The notes: generated by a model from the sequence alone, not told the origin. A stretch of 64,000 nucleotides of DNA from Roseovarius sp. (GCF_030373445.1 NZ_JAUCYU010000008.1:124001-188000); one strand, 5' to 3'; counted from the stretch's first letter, positions 18,624 through 28,102 are shown. Program-made: numbers and translations.

Positions 18624-19334
18624 ATGCCCGAGAAATCCCCGCTCCTCGCCGTGCTCATCGACGCCGACAACGTCCCCTCGAAATACGCCGAGGCGATCCT
18701 GCGGGAGGTCACCTCCTACGGCGAGCCGGGCCTGCGCCGGGTCTATGGCGACTGGTCCAACCAGCAGCTCTCCGGCTGGACCAAGACCGCGCAGAAGCTC
18801 GGCCTCGTCCAGCACCAGCAGACCGCCAACACCAAGGGCAAGAACGCCTCCGATATCGGGCTGGTAATCGACGCGATGGATATCCTGCACGCCGGCCATT
18901 TCGATGGCTTCGTGCTCGTCTCCTCCGACAGCGATTTCACCCGCCTGGCCAGCCGCATCCGTGAACAGGGCCTGACCGTCATCGGCATCGGCGAGGCCAA
19001 GGCGCCCGACGCCCTCAAGAACGCCTGCAACCGCTTCGTCGCGATCGAGAACATCGCCGAAGACACCTCGCCCGCCCGCGGCAAGGACCAAAGCCTCGAC
19101 ACCCGCCGCGTGGGCGAGGCCCGCAAGCTGATCACCGACGCGATGGAAAAGATCGACCAGGATGACGACTGGTTCCCCCTGGGCCGCATCGGCCAGCAGA
19201 TCCAGGCCGACAAACCCGATTTCGACACAAGGACCTACGGCAAGAAGAAGCTTTCCGACCTGGTGAAGGAGTTGAAGGTGTTCGAAACCAAGACCGGCCC
19301 GGGCAACCAGCTCCTGGTGCGCCGCGTCGACTGA
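18624..19334 (+). CDS. NYN (PIN-like) domain protein with C-terminal OST-HTH/LOTUS-like domain
   Basis: Predicted RNA-binding or ribonuclease-type protein of 236 residues. The N-terminal NYN domain has the acidic residues of a metal site in LAVLIDADNVPSKYAEAI, SDIGLVIDAMDIL and LVSSDSDFTRLASRIREQG. After a linker (from about residue 155) the C-terminal segment LGRIGQQIQADKPDFDTRTY with KKLSDLVKELKVFE resembles an OST-HTH/LOTUS fold, which binds RNA. AAAGGAGG precedes the ATG. The domain pair is known in bacteria, but the targets are not. No toxin-antitoxin partner is adjacent. Confidence 0.85.
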   Translation: MPEKSPLLAVLIDADNVPSKYAEAILREVTSYGEPGLRRVYGDWSNQQLSGWTKTAQKLGLVQHQQTANTKGKNASDIGLVIDAMDILHAGHFDGFVLVSSDSDFTRLASRIREQGLTVIGIGEAKAPDALKNACNRFVAIENIAEDTSPARGKDQSLDTRRVGEARKLITDAMEKIDQDDDWFPLGRIGQQIQADKPDFDTRTYGKKKLSDLVKELKVFETKTGPGNQLLVRRVD

Positions 19335-19345
19335 GGCTCAACATT

Positions 19346-19363
19346 GGGTGGGTGAAACCCGCC
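19346..19363. repeat. degenerate copy of the GGGTGGGTGAAACCC repeat
   Basis: GGGTGGGTGAAACCCGCC lies 11 bases after the NYN gene. It matches the two 21-base copies at 20643-20663 and 36585-36605 except for the changed end. Confidence 0.6.
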
Positions 19364-19499
19364 ATGCCCGGAACCCGGCAATAAGGGGGCCCGCCCCGCG
19401 ACCTCCACACCGCCGCCCGGTCCGGCAACGTCGCGCTTGCACTTGCAACCCGGCCTTCTTAGCCTGACCTGGGGGAAGTCGGCTACTAGGCGGCAACGC

Positions 19500-20639
19500 A
19501 TGATCGGAAATCTGATGGACCGCTGGCAGGAGCGGTTCGCCGACCAGCTGCTCGAGCAGGCCAAACGCGAAGTCGACCACGCCCGCCCGCGCGTGACGGG
19601 CCGCCTTGCCATCGGCTGGGCGCTGTCCTTCCTGCTCCTGGCAACACCCTACGTATCCATGGCCGCCGGCGTCACCCTGGGCCTTGTCGGCTACCCGGAT
19701 CTCGGGCCGATCATCCTCGGCCTGATCCTTGTGGGGTTCGGTGTCACCCTTCTGCCGCCGGGGCACAGGAACCGATCGAAAACCTACCGCCGCACCGATC
19801 TGCCGGCGCTGTTCTCCCTGCTTGACCGGATTGCCGAAAGGCTTGGCACCACGGCCCCCGACGGCATCCACCTCGATGAGGACTTCAACGCCTACATCAC
19901 GCAGTTCCGCCCCCGCTTTTCCCGCCAACAGGAATGGGTGCTCGGCATCGGCCTGCCGCTCTGGGCGGCCTTGTCCACGGATCAGCGCATCGCCCTTCTG
20001 GCGCACGAGATGGCACACAAGGTGAATGACGACCCGATGCGCTCCGGCGTCTTCGCACGCGCCTACGCGGTCCTGTCGAACTGGTACGACACGTTCGAAC
20101 TGGATAGCTATTACTATTACAACGAGGGTCACCTGACCCAGATCGTCGCCGCCATGGTGATCGGCACCTACCAGCGCGCCCTGTCACGCTTCTCCTTCTT
20201 CGAATCGCAACGGGCGGAATATCGCGCCGATGCCCACGCCATGCAGGTCGCCGGGGCCGAACCTGTCATTGCCATGCTGGAAGTGATCACGCGCGGCGAT
20301 CTGGCACAGCGCAGCATCGTCGATCTCTACCCCTATACCGGGGATCAGGGCGCGCGGATCTTCGACCACATGGGCCACGCCGTTTCCGATGCCGACCCCG
20401 AAACCGCCGCGCGCTACCTCACCGAGGCCGCCCGCGAGAAAAAGCGCGTCGACAATTCTCATCCACCCACGGCCCTGCGGATCGAGTTCATCGCCTCCCT
20501 GCCCGCCGCCCTGTCAGAGAACCGGCTTCACCCCGAAGATGTCGATTTCTCCGCCATCGACGCCGAGCTTCAGCCCCTGCGCGACGACCTGGGCAAGACG
20601 ATGATGGAAGAACTCCACGAGGTCGAAGTCAATCGATAG
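19500..20639 (+). CDS. M48-family membrane metalloprotease
   Basis: Zinc protease of 379 residues. After two N-terminal membrane segments (GWALSFLLLATPYVSMAAG and IILGLILVGFGVTLLP, residues 40-85) comes the catalytic HEMAH of LLAHEMAHKVNDDP. The third ligand region is ESQRAEYRADAHAMQVAG, as in HtpX/Ste24-type peptidases, and DNSHPPTALRIEF is a conserved downstream segment. The active site is probably cytoplasmic, with a role in membrane-protein quality control by analogy. The start at 19500 has AGGCGG upstream. It is flanked by copies of a dispersed repeat. Confidence 0.85.
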   Translation: MIGNLMDRWQERFADQLLEQAKREVDHARPRVTGRLAIGWALSFLLLATPYVSMAAGVTLGLVGYPDLGPIILGLILVGFGVTLLPPGHRNRSKTYRRTDLPALFSLLDRIAERLGTTAPDGIHLDEDFNAYITQFRPRFSRQQEWVLGIGLPLWAALSTDQRIALLAHEMAHKVNDDPMRSGVFARAYAVLSNWYDTFELDSYYYYNEGHLTQIVAAMVIGTYQRALSRFSFFESQRAEYRADAHAMQVAGAEPVIAMLEVITRGDLAQRSIVDLYPYTGDQGARIFDHMGHAVSDADPETAARYLTEAAREKKRVDNSHPPTALRIEFIASLPAALSENRLHPEDVDFSAIDAELQPLRDDLGKTMMEELHEVEVNR

Positions 20640-20642
20640 CCC

Positions 20643-20706
20643 GTAGGGTGGGTGAAACCCACCACCGTTCCATGCTGAAAAGACGCAAGGTGGGTTCGCA
20701 CCCACC
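20643..20706. repeat. dispersed repeat plus perfect hairpin between convergent genes
   Basis: GTAGGGTGGGTGAAACCC-ACC (20643-20663) is identical over 21 bases to 36585-36605. It is followed by GGTGGGT-TCGC-ACCCACC (20689-20706), a perfect seven-pair stem with a four-base loop. The element lies between the M48 gene and dapA and may act as a terminator. Confidence 0.65.
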
Positions 20707-20714
20707 CCGCGGCC

Positions 20715-21590
20715 TCAGTTCATCAGCCCCGCGTGCCGCATCCCGTCTTCGACCAGCGCCTTGGTCTCGTCGCTCAGCCCCGTCAGCGGCGAGCGCACCT
20801 CGTCGCTGCAAAGCCCCAGAAGCGACATCGCGTATTTCACGCCCACCAGCCCCGGCTCGGTGAAGATCGCCTTGTGCAGCGGCATCAGCCGGTCCTGCGT
20901 CTCCAGCGCCTTCCGGTAGTCACCGGCAAGACAGGCCTCCTGCACGTCCGCCACCATCCGCGGCGCCACGTTCGCGGTGACCGAGATCACGCCCACGCCG
21001 CCCTGCGCGTTGAACCCGTGCGCCGTGGCGTCCTCGCCCGAGATCTGCACGAAGTCCTTGCCGCAGGTGATCCGCTGGTCGCTCACGCGGGCCAGGTCGC
21101 CCGTGGCGTCCTTCACCCCGATGATCCGCGGCAGCTTGGCCAGCTCGCCCATCGTCTCGGGCGACATGTCGATCACCGACCGCCCCGGAATGTTGTAGAT
21201 GACGATCGGCAGCTCGCAGCAATCGTGCAGCGCGGTGAAATGCGCGATCAGCCCGCGCTGGGTGGGCTTGTTGTAATAGGGCGTCACCACCAGCGCGGCA
21301 TCGGCGCCCACCTTCTCGGCATGGCGCATGAAGCGGATCGCCTCGACCGTGTTGTTCGACCCGGCCCCGGCGATCACCGGAATCCGCCCGGCCGCGGCGC
21401 GCACCACCTCCTCGACCACCGTCTCGTGCTCGGTATGGGTCAGCGTCGGGCTCTCGCCGGTCGTGCCCACGGGCACAAGGCCGTGGCTCCCCTCGGCAAT
21501 ATGCCATTCAACAAGTTTCTTGAGCGTCTCAAGATCCAGCTCGCCGTTCTTGAACGGCGTGACCAGGGCAGGAAAAGATCCTTTGAACAT
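20715..21590 (-). CDS. dapA: 4-hydroxy-tetrahydrodipicolinate synthase
   Basis: Condenses pyruvate with aspartate semialdehyde, the first committed step to diaminopimelate and lysine. The protein has 291 residues, typical for DapA. Visible features are GTTGESPTL (42-50), the tyrosine and arginine of IYNIPGRS (Y132, R137) and the Schiff-base lysine K160 in IIGVKDATG. The ATG at 21590 is chosen because GGAG lies six bases upstream and the protein begins [13 protein letters not shown]; an earlier ATG four codons upstream is less likely. Its substrate comes from Asd (33778-34800). It is divergent from the lytic transglycosylase gene. Confidence 0.95.
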   Translation of the reverse strand: MFKGSFPALVTPFKNGELDLETLKKLVEWHIAEGSHGLVPVGTTGESPTLTHTEHETVVEEVVRAAAGRIPVIAGAGSNNTVEAIRFMRHAEKVGADAALVVTPYYNKPTQRGLIAHFTALHDCCELPIVIYNIPGRSVIDMSPETMGELAKLPRIIGVKDATGDLARVSDQRITCGKDFVQISGEDATAHGFNAQGGVGVISVTANVAPRMVADVQEACLAGDYRKALETQDRLMPLHKAIFTEPGLVGVKYAMSLLGLCSDEVRSPLTGLSDETKALVEDGMRHAGLMN

Positions 21591-21746
21591 GACACGCTCC
21601 ATTGTTTTGCGTTACTGTACGGCCAAAAGGCCCGGTGAAACGCGCGCGACACTAGCGGCAAGGCGCCCATCTGCCAAGGTTGTGAATGGACTTGTCCTGC
21701 GCCGCGCGCTTAGGCTGGGCGTGTCTATCCTTTGCATGGGCCGGAA

Positions 21747-23714
21747 ATGCAAGCCATGTTGCGCTGCCTTGTTGTCCTGTTGACGTTTTTCACCCTGTCC
21801 GCCGCCTCGGCGGCACAGGAGGACGAGGTGCGAATCGCCCCCCGTCCGCTTCAGCTCGCCTTCGGCGCCATCGCCAACGGCCGTTGGGAAAACGCCTCTC
21901 GCATCGCCGAACGGGACGGGCCCGCCGCCGTGGCGCTGGTCGAGTGGATTCGCCTGCGCGAGGGCCGCGGCACGCCGGAGGAGGTGATGGCCTTCCTTGA
22001 CGCCCATCCCGACTGGCCCGGCATCGATTACCTGCGCAAGCGCAGCGAAGAGGTCGTGGCCCACGCCGATTTCGACACGGTGCTCGAGTTCTACGAGGAT
22101 TACCGCCCCCAGACCGGCGACGGCGTGCTGAACTTCGCCCGCGCCCTGACCGCCCGCGGCCAGCAGGGCGAGGCCGAGGCGACCGTGGTCATGGCCTGGC
22201 ACACGATGGACCTATCGACCGCCGAGCATGACGCCTTCCTCGACGCCTATGACGAATTGCTCGAACCGCATCACGAGGCGCGGCTGCAGATGGCGCTCTG
22301 GCGGGGCCTGCGCGACGTGCAGCAGATGCTGCCGCTGGTCGACAAGAAGTCGCGCGCCCTGGCCGAGGCCCGCCAGAAGATCGAGCGCGGCGTCTCGCTC
22401 AAGAACAGCGAACTCCCCGAGGGCGGGGCCAAGGATGCCGGCATCGCCTACGAACGCTTCAACCAGCACATCAAGTCGGGCAAGAGCGACGAGGCGATCA
22501 AGCTGATGCTGGCTCAGAGCCGCATGGAAAACGGCCTGGGCGAGCCCGACCGCTGGGCCGGCTGGCGGCGCTACCTCGCCCGCGACAAGATGCGCGAGGG
22601 CGACATCGCAACCGCCTACCAGCTCGCCGCCATTCACCAGCTCGTCGACGGCTCCAACTATGCCGATCTCGAGTGGCTCTCGGGCTACCTGGCCCTGACC
22701 TATCTCGACGCGCCCGACCTCGCGCTCGACCATTTCCAGCGCTTCCGCGCGGCGGTGGAAACGCCCATCTCGCTCGGCCGCGCCGGCTACTGGATCGGGC
22801 GGGCGCAGGATGCGCTCGGCGATCCCGAGGCCGCACAGCTCGCCTATGCCTTCGGCGGCGAATACCAGACCAGCTTCTACGGCCTGCTCGCCGCCGAGAA
22901 GGGCGGCGTCCCGCCCGACCCGGCGCTCGCGGGCGTGCCCTCCGACCCGGACTGGCGCAATGCCGACTTCGCGCAATCCGCCCTCTTCAAGGCCGGGGTG
23001 CTGCTTCTCAAGACCGACCGCTTGTCGCTCGCCGAACAGTTCTTCACCGCCCTCACCGACACGCTCGAGGTCGACGAGATCAACCGCCTCGGCCACGCGC
23101 TCGACACGCTGGGCGAGCCGCATCTCGAGGTCATGGTCGGCAAGGCCGCGGCCCAGCGCGGCCTCGTCGTGCCCGGCCCCTACTACGCGCTTCACCCGAT
23201 GCGGAAGATGGACCTGCCGGTTCCGGCCGAGCTGGCCCTCGCCATCGCCCGCCGGGAAAGCGAGTTCGACCACCGCGTCAAGAGCGGCGCCGGCGCGCAG
23301 GGGCTGATGCAGCTCATGCCCGGCACCGCCTCCGACATGGCCCGCGCGCTCGGCATGTCCCATTCCGGCGCGCGCGTGATCTCCGATTGGGAATACAACG
23401 CCACCCTCGGCTCTGCCTACCTCGCCGAGCTGGTCAACCGCTTCGACGGCAACGTCGTGATGGTCGCGGCCGGCTACAATGCCGGGCCGGGCCGCCCGCT
23501 GCGCTGGATGAAGGAATACGGCGACCCGCGGCTGGGCGAGGTGGATATCGTCGACTGGATCGAACACATCCCCTTCCGCGAAACCCAGAACTACGTGATG
23601 CGCGTCGCCGAAAGCCTGCCGATCTACCGCGCCCGGCTGGGGAAAGACCCGCTGCCCGTGGCATTCTCCGAGGAACTCTCGGGCCAGACCCTGCGCAAGC
23701 TGGCGCTGGATTAA
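21747..23714 (+). CDS. soluble lytic murein transglycosylase
   Basis: Periplasmic enzyme of about 655 residues that cleaves glycan strands of peptidoglycan, forming 1,6-anhydro ends. It has a signal peptide (MLRCLVVLLTFFTLSAASAA). A long alpha-helical superhelix with TPR-like segments follows. The C-terminal SLT domain has the catalytic glutamate in ALAIARRESEFDHRV, then GAQGLMQLMPGTASDMA and VMVAAGYNAGPGRPLRW. Two ATGs (21747 and 21756) are possible; I use the first. It is divergent from dapA, a pairing common in alphaproteobacteria and sensible for wall metabolism. Confidence 0.92.
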   Translation: MQAMLRCLVVLLTFFTLSAASAAQEDEVRIAPRPLQLAFGAIANGRWENASRIAERDGPAAVALVEWIRLREGRGTPEEVMAFLDAHPDWPGIDYLRKRSEEVVAHADFDTVLEFYEDYRPQTGDGVLNFARALTARGQQGEAEATVVMAWHTMDLSTAEHDAFLDAYDELLEPHHEARLQMALWRGLRDVQQMLPLVDKKSRALAEARQKIERGVSLKNSELPEGGAKDAGIAYERFNQHIKSGKSDEAIKLMLAQSRMENGLGEPDRWAGWRRYLARDKMREGDIATAYQLAAIHQLVDGSNYADLEWLSGYLALTYLDAPDLALDHFQRFRAAVETPISLGRAGYWIGRAQDALGDPEAAQLAYAFGGEYQTSFYGLLAAEKGGVPPDPALAGVPSDPDWRNADFAQSALFKAGVLLLKTDRLSLAEQFFTALTDTLEVDEINRLGHALDTLGEPHLEVMVGKAAAQRGLVVPGPYYALHPMRKMDLPVPAELALAIARRESEFDHRVKSGAGAQGLMQLMPGTASDMARALGMSHSGARVISDWEYNATLGSAYLAELVNRFDGNVVMVAAGYNAGPGRPLRWMKEYGDPRLGEVDIVDWIEHIPFRETQNYVMRVAESLPIYRARLGKDPLPVAFSEELSGQTLRKLALD

Positions 23715-23728
23715 GGCGAAACGCCTTA
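23712..23728. other. palindrome containing the stop codons of two convergent genes
   Basis: TAAGGCG-AAA-CGCCTTA is a perfect seven-pair hairpin. Its first three bases are the stop of the transglycosylase gene and its last three, read on the other strand, are the stop of the methyltransferase gene. Confidence 0.7.
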
Positions 23729-24580
23729 CCCCCGCCGCGCTCCGTACAGCGTCAGCACCGCCGGCACGCGCACGCCCTCCGGCGTGGCATAGGCCTGGAA
23801 CTCGCCGGCCAGCGCGTCGACCATCGCCGCCTTGTCCTCGGCCGTGCCGCCCTTCTCCATCAGCACGCGCGCCGCCGGGCCGAGATGGACGGCGAACTTC
23901 GCCACCTCCTTCACCGTCCCCATCGGCGTCAGGTCGACTTCCACCTCCTCGGCGGTCACCGCCTTCAGACCGGCACCCTCGAGGATCCCGCGCACGTAGT
24001 CCAGCTCGGCGAATGCCGTTGGCCCCGGCGCCCGCGGATCGCCCGCCGCCACCTCGCCCAGCCGGTCGACCGCCGCCTGCCGTGGCAGGGAAAACCACGG
24101 GTTCCGCGCCATCCCGCTCCAGCAGATCACGTGCATCCGCCCGCCGGGGCGCAACGCCTGCGCCATGTTGGCAAACGCGGCCACCGGGTCGGCAAAGAAC
24201 ATCACCCCGAAGCGCGAGATGATCGCGTCAAAGGCGCCCGGCTCGAACCCGTGGGTCTGCGCATCCGCCACCAGGAAATCGACGGTATCACACCCGGCCT
24301 CGTCCGCGCGCCGCCGCGCCGCCTCCAGCATCACTGGCGAGATATCGGCCCCCGTCACCCGGCCCCCCGGCCCGACCTGTCCTGCAGCCGCCAGCGTGCT
24401 CGCCCCGGTGCCGCAGCCGATATCGAGCACCCGCTCCCCCGCCTGCAATGCCGCGGCCTCCAGGACACGCTCCAGCGCCGGCGCCATCGCGGCGTCGAGC
24501 ACACGCGCATTCCGCACCCACTTTTCGCCCGAGTCGGATGACCAGAACTCCGCCTGCTCCCGGTTCGGCCCCTCGCTCAT
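23726..24580 (-). CDS. class I SAM-dependent methyltransferase
   Basis: Methyltransferase of 284 residues with motif I VLDIGCGTGASTLAAA, motif II VTGADISPVMLEAARRRA and an acidic motif near FLVADAQTHGFE. DAIISRFGVMFFADPVAAF and LRPGGRMHVICWSG complete the fold. It resembles the UbiE-like group, but the substrate is unknown. The start at 24580 is supported by the ATGA overlap (24577-24580) with the agmatinase stop codon. It is the last gene of a coupled three-gene operon (NlpC/P60, agmatinase, methyltransferase). Confidence 0.85.
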   Translation of the reverse strand: MSEGPNREQAEFWSSDSGEKWVRNARVLDAAMAPALERVLEAAALQAGERVLDIGCGTGASTLAAAGQVGPGGRVTGADISPVMLEAARRRADEAGCDTVDFLVADAQTHGFEPGAFDAIISRFGVMFFADPVAAFANMAQALRPGGRMHVICWSGMARNPWFSLPRQAAVDRLGEVAAGDPRAPGPTAFAELDYVRGILEGAGLKAVTAEEVEVDLTPMGTVKEVAKFAVHLGPAARVLMEKGGTAEDKAAMVDALAGEFQAYATPEGVRVPAVLTLYGARRG

Positions 24581-25560
24581 GCCCCGGCCGCCATTTTCCC
24601 GGCCCCCATTTTCCCGGCCATCACGCACAGCAGCTCGAACATGATCGACACGCCAAGGAACGCCGTGCCCCCCGACGGATCGAAGGGCGGCGAGACCTCG
24701 ACCATGTCGGCGCCGACGATGTTCAGGCCCTCCAGTTCCCGCACCACCTGCAACGCCTCGAAGGAATTCGGGCCGCCCACCTCGGGCGTGCCGGTGCCGG
24801 GGGCAAAGGTCGGGTCGACGAAATCGATGTCATAGCTCACGTAGGTCGGCCCGCTGCCGGCGATCTCGCGCGCCTCGGCCATCACGTCCGCCACGCCGCG
24901 GGCGTGGAACTCCTCGATCAGGATCAGGCGGATGCCGTTCGCCTCGGCGAAATCCCGGTCCTCGGTGTCGTACATCGTGCCGCGAAGGCCGATCTGCACC
25001 ACCTTCTTGGGGTCCAGCAACCCCTCCTCCACCGCCCGGCGGAAGGGGGTGCCATGGGTGTACATGGTCCCGCCGAAATAGGAATGGAACAGGTCGGTAT
25101 GGCTGTCGAAATGCACCATCCCCACCGGGCCCTCCTTGGCCACCGACCGCAGAACGGGCAGCGAGGTCAGGTGATCGCCCCCGCCCGTCAGCGGCACGAT
25201 CCCGGCCGCCATCACCTTGTCGTAGAACGCGGTGATCCGCTCCATGCTGTCTTGAATATCCGCCGGGTTCGGGCCCACGTCGCCAAGGTCGGCACAGTTC
25301 ACCGTCTCGAACGGGCGCATCCCGCTGGTCGCGTGCTGGGCCCGGATCATGGTCGAGGCATCGCGCAACTGCCGCGGCCCGTGGCGCGGGCCGGGGCGGT
25401 TCGTCGTGCCGCTGTCCCACGGCACGCCGATCAGCCCGACCTGCACGTCGCCGAACCGCTCGTGCCCGGGCGGCACGTAGGGCAGGCGCATGAAGGTCGG
25501 CACCCCGGCAAAGCGCGGCAGGTCGAACCCCGATACGGGGTGAAAGAACGGATCGCTCAT
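24577..25560 (-). CDS. speB: agmatinase family ureohydrolase
   Basis: Manganese ureohydrolase of 327 residues that removes urea from agmatine or a related guanidino compound. Metal ligands lie in GGGDHLTSLP, HFDSHTDLFHSYF (DSHTD in place of the usual DAHxD) and YVSYDIDFVDPTFAPGTGTP. VEVSPPFDPSGGTAFLG closes the fold. The C-terminus carries a small tandem repeat (MAGKMGAGKMAAGA) that the family does not need. Guanidinobutyrase or proclavaminate-type activity cannot be excluded. It overlaps both neighbours as ATGA, so the three genes are translationally coupled. Confidence 0.85.
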   Translation of the reverse strand: MSDPFFHPVSGFDLPRFAGVPTFMRLPYVPPGHERFGDVQVGLIGVPWDSGTTNRPGPRHGPRQLRDASTMIRAQHATSGMRPFETVNCADLGDVGPNPADIQDSMERITAFYDKVMAAGIVPLTGGGDHLTSLPVLRSVAKEGPVGMVHFDSHTDLFHSYFGGTMYTHGTPFRRAVEEGLLDPKKVVQIGLRGTMYDTEDRDFAEANGIRLILIEEFHARGVADVMAEAREIAGSGPTYVSYDIDFVDPTFAPGTGTPEVGGPNSFEALQVVRELEGLNIVGADMVEVSPPFDPSGGTAFLGVSIMFELLCVMAGKMGAGKMAAGA

Positions 25561-26393
25561 CTTGGATCTCCCAGTCTTCGGCGCGAGGTCACCGGGCCAT
25601 CGCCCTGCGCCTCGATCCGGTGTACCGCCGCTTCGAGCGGCTCGTAACTCACGGCCATGCTGAAGGCATTGGCGTGCAACAACGTGTCCCGGTCAACCAC
25701 CCACGCCACGTGGGTTTCCCAGAACAGCAGGTCGCCCCGCTCCAGCGGCGCATCCTCGGGCAGGGCGTGGCCCAGCTCCGCCTCCTGCATGTCGCTGTCT
25801 CCGGGGCAATCGATGCCGCAGGCGAGACAGGCCATCTGCACCAGCCCCGAACAGTCGATCCCATAGCTCGTGTTCCCGCCCCACAGGTATGGCGTGCCAA
25901 GAAACAGCCCGGCCACGCGCACCGGGTCGTCCGCCACCTCCTCCAGCGGCGACAGGTGCATCGACGGCACGTAGCCCAGCGGCGTCACGGCAAACCGCCC
26001 CTCCTGCCCCGTCACCGTCAGCATTGCCCCGTGGCTCAGCGCCGCCAGCTCGCGCGTCTTGAAATCCGCCATGCGGTAGAGATGCGTGGCCCGCGCCGTC
26101 ACCCGGTGAGTCGGCGCCTGCACGCCCGAAAGCTCGGCGGCGGGCAGGTAGCCGGTGTAGCCGTCACGCGACGCCTCGACGAAGGACCAGCCGTCGCGCT
26201 CTTCGTAGACGGTCACTTCCTCGCCCAGCAGGAACTGGCGGTCGCGCGGCCCGCCGGGGGCGCGCAGCAGGTCGGCCACCGGCACCACCACCCGGGCCGG
26301 CACGCCCTCGGTGAAGCCCTGCGCCTCGACCTCGCCGCGCAGGCGCAGGGCGGCGACGCGGCCATTGGCGGGGTGTCGGCGCGGGTCGGTCAT
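25557..26393 (-). CDS. NlpC/P60 family cell-wall peptidase with SH3-like N-terminus
   Basis: Predicted C40 peptidase of 278 residues. Residues 20-150 contain two SH3-type segments (FLLGEEVTVYEERDGWSFVE; GYTGYLPAAELSG). The catalytic domain starts at PYLWGGNTSYGIDCSGLVQM, whose Cys is the nucleophile, with LLFWETHVAWVVDRDTLLHA giving the histidine. No signal peptide is evident, as in related dipeptidyl endopeptidases that recycle muropeptides in the cytoplasm. It heads the coupled operon with agmatinase and follows the M17 aminopeptidase gene by 94 bases, so peptide recycling is a reasonable theme. Confidence 0.86.
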   Translation of the reverse strand: MTDPRRHPANGRVAALRLRGEVEAQGFTEGVPARVVVPVADLLRAPGGPRDRQFLLGEEVTVYEERDGWSFVEASRDGYTGYLPAAELSGVQAPTHRVTARATHLYRMADFKTRELAALSHGAMLTVTGQEGRFAVTPLGYVPSMHLSPLEEVADDPVRVAGLFLGTPYLWGGNTSYGIDCSGLVQMACLACGIDCPGDSDMQEAELGHALPEDAPLERGDLLFWETHVAWVVDRDTLLHANAFSMAVSYEPLEAAVHRIEAQGDGPVTSRRRLGDPR

Positions 26394-26402
26394 GGCAGAT
26401 CA

Positions 26403-26477
26403 GGGGCGCTGCCCCTCTTGGCCCCGGACGATGTCCGGGACCAATTCACCCCGGAGTATCTTGCCCAAGAAGAAGCC
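26403..26477. repeat. cluster of short intergenic hairpins and a GAGTAT element
   Basis: GGGGC-GCT-GCCCC (26403-26415) is followed by the perfect hairpin CCCGGAC-GAT-GTCCGGG (26423-26439). Then comes the GAGTATCTTGCC-CAAGAAG element (26454-26477), which resembles 14839-14863. The cluster fills the gap between the M17 and NlpC/P60 genes. Confidence 0.5.
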
Positions 26478-26487
26478 ATGGTCCGCC

Positions 26488-27867
26488 TCACAGTTTCATG
26501 ATCCCGGGCAGCGCCTCGAGCAGGGCCCGCGCGCCCATGCCGACCCCGCCCTTGGGCCGCGCCGGGCCGTTGCCGGTGCTCCAGCCGTAGATGTCGAAAT
26601 GCGCGTAGCGCGTGCCCCCGGCGAAACGGCGCAGGAACAGCGCGGCGGTGATCGCGCCGCCGAAGCCCCCCTTGGGCGCGTTGTCGAGATCGGCGATGCC
26701 CGGCTCGATCAGCGCCTCGTAAGGCGTATGGAAGGGCAGCCGCCAGACCGGGTCGGCCACCGCCGCGCCGGCGGCATCGATCGTCGCGGCGAAATCGCCG
26801 TCATCGGTGAAATAGGGCGCAAGGTCCGGCCCCACCGCCACCCGGGCCGCCCCGGTCAGCGTCGCCATCGAGATCATCAGGTCCGGGTCGTCCTCGGCCC
26901 CGAAGCTCAGCGCATCGGCCAGCACCAGCCGCCCCTCGGCATCGGTGTTGTTGATCTCGACCGTCAGCCCGTTCCGCGCGGTCAGGATGTCGCCGGGCCG
27001 GAACGCGTTGGCCGAGACCGAGTTCTCCACCGCCGGCACCAGCACCCGCAGCTTCACCGGCACCCCCAGCGCCATGATCATCCGCGCCAGCCCCAGCACC
27101 GTCGCCGCGCCACCCATGTCCTTCTTCATCAAGCCCATGCTGGCCCCGGGCTTGAGGTTCAGCCCGCCGGTGTCGAAACACACGCCCTTGCCCACCAGCG
27201 TCAGCGCCGGGCCCTCGCTGCCCCAGCGCATGTCGATCAGCCGCGGCGCCTGCCCCGCGGCCCGACCCACCGCGTGGATCATCGGGAAGTTCTGCTCCAG
27301 CAGGTCCTCGCCCCGTACCACGTCGATTTCCGCGCCATAGGCCTCGGCCAGCCCGGTACAGGCGGCCTCCAGCGCCTCCGGCCCCATGTCCGAGGCCGGC
27401 GTATTGATCAGGTCGCGGGTCAGCCCCTCGCCCTCGGCAATCGCCTCGAGCCGCGCGGCATCGACCCCCTCGGGCGCCACCAGCCGCGCCTTTGCCGGCG
27501 ACTGGTCGCGATAGCGGTCGAACGCGTAGGCGGTCAGCAGCCAGCCCAGCGCCTCCTCGGCCGCGCGCTCCTTCGGCAAGCCCTCCAGCCGGTACGCCCC
27601 CTCGGGCAGAGCCGCCGCCGCCCCGGCCAGGTGGAACCGCCCCCGCGCCCGCGCCTGTTCCGTGCCGTACCCGGCCAGCGCCATCGCGATCCGACCGTCC
27701 TCGCCCGGCACCAGCAGCGTCGCGCCAAGCGCCCCGCTGAACCCGGCCGCCCGGACCCAGCCGGCCACGCGCTCGGGCTGCGACCCGGTCCAGCTTTCCA
27801 CCTCCTCCTGCCCGATCACGTGCAGCGGAATGGCAGGCGCGTCGGCCGGGGCGAATTCGAAGGACAT
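26488..27867 (-). CDS. leucyl aminopeptidase family (M17) protein
   Basis: Two-metal aminopeptidase of 459 residues. The C-terminal catalytic domain shows LTLVGKGVCFDTGGLNLKPG, LMKKDMGGAATVLGLARM and the signature NTDAEGRLVLADAL, which carry the metal ligands and catalytic residues. The N-terminal domain (1-150) is divergent, as in PepB-like members. I chose the ATG at 27867, with CCGGAAAG upstream; a TTG two codons earlier is less likely. It probably trims peptides in the cytoplasm and stands just upstream of the NlpC/P60 gene. Confidence 0.9.
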   Translation of the reverse strand: MSFEFAPADAPAIPLHVIGQEEVESWTGSQPERVAGWVRAAGFSGALGATLLVPGEDGRIAMALAGYGTEQARARGRFHLAGAAAALPEGAYRLEGLPKERAAEEALGWLLTAYAFDRYRDQSPAKARLVAPEGVDAARLEAIAEGEGLTRDLINTPASDMGPEALEAACTGLAEAYGAEIDVVRGEDLLEQNFPMIHAVGRAAGQAPRLIDMRWGSEGPALTLVGKGVCFDTGGLNLKPGASMGLMKKDMGGAATVLGLARMIMALGVPVKLRVLVPAVENSVSANAFRPGDILTARNGLTVEINNTDAEGRLVLADALSFGAEDDPDLMISMATLTGAARVAVGPDLAPYFTDDGDFAATIDAAGAAVADPVWRLPFHTPYEALIEPGIADLDNAPKGGFGGAITAALFLRRFAGGTRYAHFDIYGWSTGNGPARPKGGVGMGARALLEALPGIMKL

Positions 27868-27991
27868 GGGCAAAACTTTCCGGTCAGGTCACTGCGTCGG
27901 CCACAGCCTAGCCGCCCGCGCCGCGCCTGCAAGCCCTTCCGTCGGCGAAGCGACAGGCCAGGGCCATGCGCGCCAGCGCACCGGAATGGCT

Positions 27992-28019
27992 TTGACGCGA
28001 CGGAAACCTGTGGTACGCT
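27992..28019 (+). promoter_or_regulatory. candidate housekeeping promoter of the S74-domain gene
   Basis: TTGACG, a 16-base spacer and TACGCT lie 84-111 bases upstream of the ATG at 28103. A TGCCCGG-TTT-CCGGGCA hairpin (28033-28049) follows in the presumed leader, and AAAAGGA precedes the start. Confidence 0.4.
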
Positions 28020-28102
28020 CTTTTATCCGACCTGCCCGGTTTCCGGGCATCCGGCGAAACGACGCACGGGTCGGGACCTGAATTGTAAAAGGACGTTTTC
28101 TC

